Assembly: GCA_009763385.1 (NCBI GenBank)
Contig: CM019824.1
Coordinates: 153,022,305-153,086,304 of the forward strand
Direction: 5' to 3'
DNA length: 64,000 bases
Source of the DNA: Coix lacryma-jobi var. lacryma-jobi
Lineage: Eukaryota; Streptophyta; Magnoliopsida; Poales; Poaceae
Both the position numbers and the translations under genes were made by a program. The notes below the pieces were generated by a model that saw nothing but the letters and a program-made list of their open reading frames with translations, searched no databases and was not told where the DNA came from. Below, in pieces: positions 56,499 to 64,000 of the stretch; positions within the stretch are counted from its first letter, which is position 1; the number at the start of each line of letters is the position of its first letter.

Positions 56499-57229
56499 TT
56501 TCTATGCAGTGAAATGGTGAGATATTGGCATATTTTAACCCCCAGATGCATGGCAGACATAGATCATCCAACAAACACCTAAAGCGAAATAAGAACAAAA
56601 GGAGACAACATGAAAGAAAATCAGATACCAAACTGATACTAAAATTGGGAAACTTTAAATGTCCTTGTCAAGATATTAAGAACACTGCACAAGTACTTGT
56701 TTTTCTTTTCTCCATCTGCCGACCTTTTCGTACTCAGTGAAAATGTGTGCCAAACATGTATTTGTGAACCTGAAGGAGGTGAAAATGTGAGTCAAACATG
56801 TATTTGTGAACCTGAGGGAATTTTGAGAACAGAGGAAGTAGAACATGATCAAGCACAACAACCAAGCAGGTTTCCATGGCAATGACATACAGGGTGTGTT
56901 TGCTTTGCAGCCTCCCAGGGGAGCTTCATCCAGGCAGCAATCCTCACCCAGCCACCTGAAATCGGACGCCTGGGAGTAGCGCTCGCGCCAGGCAGCTCTG
57001 CCTGGGTGCAAAGCAAACAGCCCGAGCATGTTTGGATTTGTGGACGAGATTATTGCCTGGCAAGACTCCTGCCTGGGAGGTATCAATCCAAACAAGTCTG
57101 CTCTTAAATGCAGGTTGACAGATTATGGTAAACAACTAAACACACATTACACAAACTTATATTCTATCTTCAAAAGGAAAAACCACATATCTTTTATTCA
57201 AAGAGACTAGCACTACATGCCATTATATT

Positions 57230-57330
57230 TGTGTCTCATCATTTCCCTAGACAGAGTCATCATGCTATTGTGCTCCCAGGAACAAGTAGCACTACAGATG
57301 TCATTATATTTGCTTCTCATCATTTGCCCC
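57230..57330 (-). ncRNA. Block 3 copy g (box C/D-like)
   Basis: Box C ATGATGA (57323-57317) and box C' ATGATGA (57263-57257) are both intact. The guide is shortened to GTCTAGGGAAATG and box D is lost. Confidence 0.3.
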
Positions 57331-57534
57331 CATAGAGCAAAAAATTGCAAGTTTGCAACTCAAATATCTGCTGCAGTAAGATGCTGGGATACCAGCCACA
57401 TCAAAACAGCACAGACTGCATTGCAGCACCAAGCCACATCAAACACAGCACAAAACTGCATCTGGCAAGCACTTCAAAATTTAAATAGTTTTTGCACTAG
57501 TAACAAAGAACTCGTTAAACAAGTAAAAATAATT

Positions 57535-57860
57535 CAGACAGGCATTCTTCCAACCTGCCGCCTTCATAATTTGCATCTACAGGAGCAATCCCCGGAGCCC
57601 GCTCAGACTGCTCAGTGGAAAAGCAGGAGAAGAGGATATGATATATATATATGCATGCATGCGCGTGTTTATATGGTACACCAAACATAGCAGAACAGAG
57701 GGAGTGAGGGATGAGTGTGGTAGTGGTGGTTGGTCAACGAACCGAACCGGAGAAAGCCTGCCTGCCATGAGAAACAGTCAAACGGGCTTCAACGAGGAAG
57801 CGCATTCAGATCTCCGTTCTTTGTGCAAACAATGCTAATCATCAGACTGGCAGATCAGAA
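57535..57860 (-). ncRNA. Block 2 + block 1 module next to leader 2
   Basis: Block 1: GCCAGTCTGATGATTAGC, TTTGCACAAAGAACGGAG, ATCTGAATGCGC. AAGAACGG is complementary to 18S CCGTTCTT. Block 2: GGCTCCGGGGATTGCTCC, AGAATGCCTGTCTGAATT. Confidence 0.35.
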
Positions 57861-57889
57861 TACCACGAGAAACATAAATTAATCATATG

Positions 57890-58310
57890 CTAAGCTCGGA
57901 AATGAGACTGAAACCCTAAACTATTTGCAACATGTTACCGCATTCCTACTAATTCATAGATCCAGAGCCTCAGACAAATCAAATATCCATACGAAAACAG
58001 GGTGGCCGATTACAAAAGGAAGGAGGAAAAAATGAAGACACGAGATGCGAAGAAGGAAAGGCAAACATACGATTGAAGGTTAGCACCTAGCTCCTCATGC
58101 CGCCGACCCGAGTCGGCGACCGAGGACGGCGCAGATTTGTTACCTGTCTAGCTCAGGTCACCCGGTGGGATACAACGGGCGAACAGAAGAGCACCCGGAA
58201 TTATCGGATCACATGGTTAGTGTGGGAATCGGCGAGGGCGCGACGCAGTGGTGGATGGATCTGGTGGAGAGGGCGACGACAGTTCCCTCCAGCACGGAGT
58301 AGAGTAGGGT
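57890..58310 (-). promoter_or_regulatory. Leader and 5' splice site of modular locus 2
   Basis: GC-rich leader with donor AGACAG/GTAACAAATCTGCG at 58144 on the minus strand, matching leader 1. Downstream AT-rich intron-like sequence (TTTTCGTATGGATA, CTGGATCTATGAATT) is shared with 23440-23400. Confidence 0.45.
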
Positions 58311-58318
58311 TTTTCAAG

Positions 58319-59105
58319 GTTCGGCCCACGCCCGGCCCGGCACGGCGGCTGGCCGGCCCGGCCCTAGGGCCATGCCTGGGCCTTGCCCTGGGCATGGCGG
58401 GCCGGCCGGCCCGGCCGATATATATAAAAAATAGAATATATATACATCTATAAAAATAAATGTATATAAATTTCATAGGGTAAATTTTATATACTCTCGG
58501 GAGTAGTTACTCCCATGTTTAATAATCAACATTGTGTATGGATGTATACTCATTTATCATCTTGAGTATGTTTACATACTTATTTTAAGATACTCGAAAT
58601 CTTACTACCTGAAAAAAATTTAACATAACTATATTTTTAATATATTACTATAAATGTCATTACAGTACTATATAAAATAAATATAACCATATACTCTATG
58701 TACATACATACTCAACATAAATATTGTTGTAATATTTTAGTATGATTATATACTCCGCGTACATATACTTCGTTAGGCTATATACATCATAAATCTAGAG
58801 ATATACCACATGGAAGTAACTACTCCCTAGGAGTACAGAATAATTACCCAATATTCATATATATATAATAAAATAAATATAATATACATATATTATATAT
58901 AAATAAATAAATAAATATATATAGATTTAAAGGCTAAATCTTACCGTGGCCCGACGGGCCTTCGGGCCGGCCCAAGGCCTGCCTGGGCTGATGCAGAGGC
59001 ACGAGGCCCGACCTCGGCTCGGCCTGGCGGCCCGCCATGCCTCGGTCGGCCCGGTCCGGTCGGGCCATGCCTTGGTCGGGCCCGGGCCGGGGCGGGCGGG
59101 CTGCC
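58319..59105. mobile_element. hAT-like non-autonomous element with GC-rich ends
   Basis: Both ends are dense in GGCCCGGCC / CATGCCTGGGCC motifs (58325-58425 and 58950-59100) around an extremely AT-rich core, which itself contains a MITE. I recall such subterminal GGCACGGCC clusters in hAT-like elements of grasses. The termini are not proven. Confidence 0.4.
58478..58849. mobile_element. MITE with about 41-bp terminal inverted repeats
   Basis: GGGTAAATTTTATATACTC with GGGAGTAGTTACTCCCATG at the left is mirrored by CATGGAAGTAACTACTCCC with GAGTACAGAATAATTACCC at the right. Flanks AATTTCATA and AATATTCAT could be a decayed 8-9 bp duplication, pointing to a Mutator-type origin. Confidence 0.65.
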
Positions 59106-59633
59106 ATGTATAGAGAGAACAGAAGTCCCCTCATTCCCTTAAAAAAGGAAATTTTGCCTTTCTTAAGAAGTTAGGAGTGTGTTGGCTTAAATACCATCGA
59201 GTTTGTGGACTTTGCCACAATGTCTTTATGAGAGATGTCACACACGCTATTTGTCATTTCAACATATTTCAACTTGGGAAATTTCTGAGCCCATATTTAA
59301 ATTGGGCCGACCATTTTGCCCCTGCCCCTTTTGCTTATCTTTCGTTCTTTCTTCTCTCACGGTCACAGTGTTTTTTTCCCTTGGTTTCCATCGCACCATT
59401 AAAGAGTTAGAAAACACACCCATACCATACAACTATTTGCAGTTAGAAATATTTCTACAACAAAGAGTGAATAATGATGCATACCTAGTAACTAGACCAG
59501 TCCAATTGCAATCCATGACATAAGCACATGAGAGAATCAATGTAAAATCCTAAGTTAATACTTTGTTGCATGGATCTACAAATTAATGATATCTCCAAAT
59601 CAATCCAGGATATGGGCAGCTGAAAGCCTCACC

Positions 59634-59870
59634 TTAGCTGTCAGGGGAGGATGTCGGCTCACGGACTGCCAGCGTCGGCATGCCGGTGACTTCGTGGATT
59701 CGCGGCCTGGCGCTGCAGAGGTGCGGGCCCCTGGCCCGCGGCGCTCCTAGGGAGGCGCGACTACTAGAGGCGCTGGGCGGCGCTGGGCCGGAGGAGGCAC
59801 GCCTCCTGTACGAGGGGCGGGCGACGTCCGGCGTTGCGGCCGTGTCGCCGGTCTCGAGTCTAAGCGAGAG
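59634..59870 (-). pseudogene. GC-rich exon-like fragment inside the long-TIR element
   Basis: A sharply GC-rich block in AT-rich surroundings. On the minus strand it ends in a splice-donor-like AGCTAAG/GTGAGG (exon end 59634). Such a block fits a host gene piece captured by a Pack-MULE. I cannot name the source gene; short open frames on both strands are not convincing proteins. Confidence 0.35.
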
Positions 59871-59901
59871 AAAATAGAGAGGGAAGAGAGCTTGAGACTC
59901 A

Positions 59902-60199
59902 GGCCTGTTTGGGAGAGTTGTGCTCCCTGATTCTCTAGTTGTGCTCCTAGATTCTCTGGTGAAGTGATTCTAGCTGAAAGTAGATTCTCTTTGATTCTTT
60001 AGCCCAAACTCTCAAAATCAAGATAGAGAATCACTTCAAAGAATCAGGTGAAGCTACTTTTTCAGCTCTCAGCCTTCTAGTTCATTTTAGAGAATCACTT
60101 CACAGAATCAGCAAAGAATCACTTCTCGCTGGAAAATACATTTGTTAGTCAGGGAGTGATTCTCGCTGAGAATCTGCTCCGTGGAGCTCCCAAATGACC
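59902..60199. mobile_element. MITE nested in the long-TIR element
   Basis: Starts GGCCTGTTTGGGAGAGTTG and ends GGAGCTCCCAAATGACC, imperfect inverted repeats. The interior has several GATTCTCT / AGAGAATC repeats. It sits next to the right arm. Confidence 0.55.
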
Positions 60200-60540
60200 C
60201 CTCGAGAAGTCACGACCGTGAAAGATAAAAGGGATAAGGGGAAAGGGGCAAGGGGAAAGGGGCAAAAGGTCAACCCAAGTAAAAATATGGGCTCAGAAAT
60301 TTTCCCAAGTTGCAAAGATCGTGAAATGACAAAATAGTGTGAGTGATATCTCTCATAAGGGCATTGTGGCCAAGCCCACAAACTCGATGGCATTTCAGCG
60401 TAACTCACTCCTCATGAGGGCAAAATTTCCTTTTCTCTCAAGCAGGAGTAGGAGTAGGGTTTTCAAGGTGGAGGGCGCGACGACGAGTGGTAGGATGATG
60501 GGTGTGCGATATATTTTTCCATTCAACACAAGATTAGATC

Positions 60541-60748
60541 GTAAAAAAATTTGCATAGTGACACTGTAACAGTTTTGGTTATTTGACAAACTTTGTCCAA
60601 ACATGGACTAACTAGGCTCAAAAGATTTGCCTTGATATTTATAGACTAAAAGTATAATTAGTTTTTTTTTACCTATATTTAATACTCCATACATGCGTCT
60701 AAAGATTCGATGTGACCAGGAATCTTGGAAAATTTTTGGGAACTGAAT
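60541..60748. mobile_element. Eroded grass MITE (same family as 27366-27443)
   Basis: TTATTTGACAAACTTTGTCC, GGACTAACTAGGCTCAAAAG, CATGCGTCTAAAGATTCGAT and GGAAAATTTTTGGGAACTGA are typical parts of a common grass MITE in reverse order. The terminal GGCC parts are lost. Confidence 0.55.
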
Positions 60749-61147
60749 GTGGAGGGAGTGATTGGTTGCCTCAACCGAACCAACTTGGCATAGTTTGCCA
60801 ATATGCTCTGATTCATGTTTGTGTTTAGTTGTCGTCCTGACACGTTTTGTATGCTTCGTTTCATACATTTGTCCTTCTCTATCCCGCACGACTCTATCTT
60901 CTCAATTTCCACTTCCCTCGCAATACAGGACACCACGATTCAGATATGGTGCAAGGGGCCATGTGTTAGAGACTCAAAACTTTCATGCATGCGCCCAACC
61001 AAACACAATCTCGTAACATACTAGACTAACAACAAAGACAACCAATACAATAAGTGAACGGTTTCGCACCTATCTCCTACGATCTCCTTAGCCCTGGAGC
61101 AACCAAACACGCCCTAACACTACGGTTTTTTACAAACACACTAACAC
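60749..61147. other. No feature recognised
   Basis: Low-information sequence with ACACTAACACTACGG near its end. No gene is supported. Confidence 0.4.
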
Positions 61148-61854
61148 TACGGGTTGGTCTGAGCACGACATGAAAGAGGGCCTAAGCACAGCCTAGCCCG
61201 CTACGCGTAGAGCCGTGCCTGAGCCGCCATCTTGACCCATAGTACCGGTCCAGGCACAACACAAAAGGGTCGGCACGACTCAGCCATTGGATCCCCCTCC
61301 CCTCCATCCGACTGTTGGTTTCGACCATGGGAGGGAGGGCTATATAAGTCGGGTGTCGCGGCTCCTGTCTCGCTCTCATCGGCATTGTGATGACTCGATC
61401 TCTTCTTCTCCCCTTTCGGTGGCATCTTGAGCCACCGGTGGCCGACACAGGCACACGACACGACATCGAACACCCATCTTCTTGATCTCGCATCGTTGAT
61501 GTAGCCTCGTCCTCTCGTTGTCGTCCTCGTTGTCTTCTCAGTTGACGGTCGACCTCAGCCAAACCGGATCGATGACGATTCTGGTGCTCTGGATTCTAAT
61601 CCATTGAGGAAACAGGGTCAAACATCCTAACCCTAACTTGTTTTCTTTGCTTGCTGATTTTGTGTAGACGTCGAGGAACTAGGACGCCGACGAGTGACGA
61701 TGCCAGACTACAAAGAGAAAACTATTAAGGTTGATGGCATCGAAGAGAGGCAGCTTTGCAGGCTGGCCAGAGATGACAACGAGGAGGACCTGTGTGAGGA
61801 TGCCGAGGAGCTGTTCGGTCATTCAACTCAGTCTCAGGCTTCCATTGATGTCAG
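61148..61854 (+). mobile_element. 5' part of a hAT-like transposon, cut by the Angela LTR
   Basis: Starts near CGGGTTGGTCTGAGCACGAC with GTGCCTGAGCC-type repeats, as in hAT elements with GGCACGGCCC-rich ends. TATATAAG (61341-61348) is followed by a UTR-like stretch and an intron end (GATTTTGTGTAG, 61656-61667). An exon with ATG at 61699 follows (MPDYKEKTIKVDG, RQLCRLARDDNEED) and is open until the LTR starts at 61855. The coding piece is too short to prove a transposase. Confidence 0.35.
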
Positions 61855-63106
61855 TGTTGGGAATATGCCTTAGAGGTAATCATAGAGATGATGATATTTC
61901 TATTGTATCTATGATTTATTATATGTTCATTGAATATCCATTAAAGACAACTTGTATTGATTGACAATTATGTGAATTGTCTGTGGAACTCTTTTACTTG
62001 TATGGTTATTCAACAGTTGTCCCTGATCAGAGTTCATGTGAGGACACATATGAATATTAGATCAGCACATGTATTAGTTGATGGATATGTTTCACAAGTC
62101 ATAAACATGGATACGTCAAACTAATAATGTGGGCACATGTATGACATGAGGCTGGACTGACCCAACATTAGATGTTCTTCTATTATCTCTTTACACATCA
62201 TGTACGTTATGTCCTTAGACCTGAGATTGTGGTATGTATTCAAGATATGAATCGACTCACTTAGGGACTATCAAACGCTACTTCGTAACAGAGTAGTTAC
62301 AAAGATAGTCTTCGGGTTTGTCAGGAAGTATGCTGTGAGACATAGACAATCAAGATGAGATTTGCCCCTCTCCATGCGAGAGAGATATCACTGGACCACT
62401 CAAATGATTGGATCATAAAATGCATGGTCGTGCTTAGGTTAAGTGTTAACCTATGAGTTGGACTAAATATTGTGTGTGACAAGCGAATTACGTATATGTG
62501 ATCGTGGTGGTTCGTCAGATATGATCTTTGCATATACATAGGAGTTGACACGTCTTGCTAGAAGCCGCTATCAACTATCGAGCGAGTAGGAGTACTCGGA
62601 CCGTGTCTATGTGTGCGTGAACCCATAGGGTCGCATGCTTAAGGGGCTGGAAGCCTGATTCGAGTTGGACTCGAATCCGACCGGGATTAGGGTTTGCTAA
62701 TGGGCCTCCAGGTCGGTGGGCTCATTAGGGACGCCTATAAATAGAGGGGTGGGGCGACCAGGGTTTGATCACGTCATTTTGACAGCCGTCGCCCACCCCA
62801 CGCCCGCGCCTAATTGCTCCTCGCAGACCTAGCAGTCTGGAGGCGTGACGCTTCCTCCCTGTACGTGTGGGATACCTCGGAGGTGCTGCATCTGGAGCAC
62901 AAGGACGAATCGCACGTGGAAATGTGAAGGTCGGACGTGAACATCTACACGATATCGCTGCGACGCGCACGTCTACACCGAGACGTCTTCCGCTACACCT
63001 GCGCGTCCAATAGTAATCCCATGATCTATAACTAGCAGTCGTTCCTGGTTTATGAGGTCGAAAAAATTTTGTTTTCTGGCTAGCGTAGCATCCTTGTAAC
63101 CCTTCA
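61855..63106 (+). repeat. 5' LTR of an Angela/BARE-type copia element
   Basis: Starts TGTTGGGAATATGCCTTAGA, the typical opening of Angela/BARE/WIS LTRs (TGTTGGAAATATGCCCTAGA). It contains CTATAAATAGAGG (62736-62748) as TATA box. It ends before GTGGTATCAAAGCC. The 3' end coordinate is approximate to a few bases. Confidence 0.8.
62736..62748 (+). promoter_or_regulatory. TATA box of the Angela-type LTR
   Basis: CTATAAATAGAGG, preceded by a GGGCTCATTAGGG stretch, at about 880 bp into the LTR. Typical placement for the U3/R border. Confidence 0.65.
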
Positions 63107-64000
63107 GTGGTATCAAAGCCGTTACTGTCTCGTTATAGATTCGGTTGTGTGCATATAAAGATATGCGCAGTTGTAGATCAATTTCTGATCTTGATTCGTG
63201 ATCTTGTCGTATTGGTCAAGTAACGATCTACTCCTACCGGTCGGAATTCCACCATCGTAGTTAAGTGATACATGTAAATCCAATCATGGAAGTATGAAGA
63301 TCAATCAGATTGATCGAATCGAATCTAGGTCAAGAGCCGGGTGCATGAGATGTACCGCGACATCTGCAAAAGAGCGTTGTTCGGTAAAACGGCCATAACT
63401 TTTGCATACGACCTCAGATTGAGACGATCCTTAAATGAAAATCGATATACAGAAAATTTTACATCCGTTTTCACCTGCTCTAGCCGGTTTCGTTGAATTT
63501 AGATTTACGAAAAAGGGCTGGGAAAATTATGTTTTCTGCGATTCAAGATTAGACGTCGGGAACATTTAACTCTGTTTTGCAGGGATTGATGACTGGTATA
63601 GCCCTATGTGTATGTGATGCATGTATGTAATTATTTCATGACTTGCATGTCGTGATTATGACAATATGGCTAGAGCCACATATATATTGTCCATTTGATG
63701 TAATGGCCTGCGTGCCAAAAATGATGATCCTACACGCGACTATGTAATTACTTTATTAATTACGCTAGTTGTAGCTAGTCTCGGTGGATTCATTGCTGGA
63801 GGATGGCGTGCATGTACCATGTAGATGGAGATCATCATGGTGAATAGATTGGCGGAGATGGAGATCTCCAAAGGGACACTAGGCTATACCAAGTCATATC
63901 TGTGTGATGCTATTCTCTTATTATGTTCTACTTTCACGTATGATTCATGTTTATTATCTACATGCGGTAGTGAAAGTTAGAAACGATCCCTCAGTAATGT
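63107..64000 (+). other. Primer-binding site and untranslated leader of the Angela-type element
   Basis: TGGTATCAAAGCC (63108-63120) is the initiator-tRNA primer site with one change. The remaining sequence is non-coding leader. The gag start is beyond the window. No ORF is supported. Confidence 0.75.

Larger units (their letters stand above)
53913..58310 (-). ncRNA. Modular non-coding locus 2, candidate snoRNA host transcript
   Basis: This is a paralogue of the 17.6-23.9 kb locus. The leader is at 58310-57890 with a donor GACAG/GTAACAAATCTGCG (exon end 58144). Modules follow at 57535-57860, 55885-56130, 55520-55790, 54800-54985 and 54353-54640, with block 3 copies at 57230-57330 and 56405-56498. 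It continues across element D at 29181-27445. Module frames are not conserved, which argues against protein coding. Confidence 0.4.
59145..60433. mobile_element. Long-TIR (MULE-like) element with GC-rich insert
   Basis: Left arm 59145-59370 (AAGGAAATTTTGCC, ACCATCGAGTTTGTGG, ATGAGAGATGTCACAC, CTTGGGAAATTTCTGAGCCC) is repeated in inverse at 60211-60433. Arms over 200 bp suggest a Mutator-like or foldback element. The interior holds AT-rich sequence, a GC-rich exon-like stretch (59640-59870) and a MITE (59902-60199). The target duplication is unclear. Confidence 0.6.

Noticed and set aside
59680..59877. A small gene on the + strand
   Set aside because: No homology is recognised. The GC-rich block has a donor site on the opposite strand and lies in a transposon.

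Overview
The window is plant nuclear DNA from a grass, probably panicoid/Andropogoneae. The evidence is nested LTR retrotransposons of Sirevirus, Tekay/Del chromovirus, Ale and Angela (BARE-like) type, grass Stowaway/Tourist/hAT MITEs, a LINE, and one intron-containing gene for a Casparian-strip-type (CASP) membrane protein. I cannot fix the species. Almost every coding frame is broken by small indels. Many of these may be sequence or assembly errors, because the two 4.3-kb LTRs of one young element differ mostly by 1-2 nt indels.

Region 1-13.3 kb is a Sirevirus nest on the + strand. Element A (1-5574, 5' end outside the window) lies inside the pol gene of element B (5575-13293). A solo LTR (C, 8294-9850, 5-bp duplication AGTGG) lies inside the extra ORF of B. 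A and B both carry an additional ORF downstream of RNase H, with a shared central domain and an acidic tail. All three LTRs carry clusters of short perfect palindromes just upstream of a TATA-like box, with a different palindrome in each family.

Region 13.3-17.6 kb holds the end of an Ale-type copia with a short LTR, inserted in a LINE, then the CASP-type gene on the minus strand (three exons, 15669-16439) with its TATA box. Regions 17.6-29.2 and 53.9-58.3 kb hold a modular repeat array read on the minus strand. It has two spliced-looking leaders (near 23.66 and 58.14 kb) and three recurring blocks that end in box-D-like CTGA. Upstream of that box the blocks are complementary to three rRNA stretches that I know from memory. 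I interpret the array as two paralogous, partly decayed box C/D snoRNA host loci; this is an inference.

The second of these loci is split by a 24.7-kb nest (29187-53907, duplication CTTTC). An antisense, apparently non-coding copia derivative (D) received an inverted solo chromovirus LTR (34917-35013 plus 49250-53032). Into that LTR a full-length chromovirus of the same family inserted (35014-49244, duplication ACCGG). This chromovirus has gag, protease, RT, RNase H, integrase and a C-terminal chromodomain. In front of gag it has an extra ORF whose N-terminus closely resembles the histone H3 tail (MARIKLTARKST... PRHQLA), followed by a coiled coil and a very acidic tail. This is the most interesting object in the window.

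Region 58.3-64 kb holds a hAT-like GC-rich element with an inserted MITE, a long-TIR (MULE-like) element containing a GC-rich exon-like insert, another MITE, a hAT-like transposon start, and the 5' LTR, primer-binding site and leader of an Angela-type copia that runs off the window.
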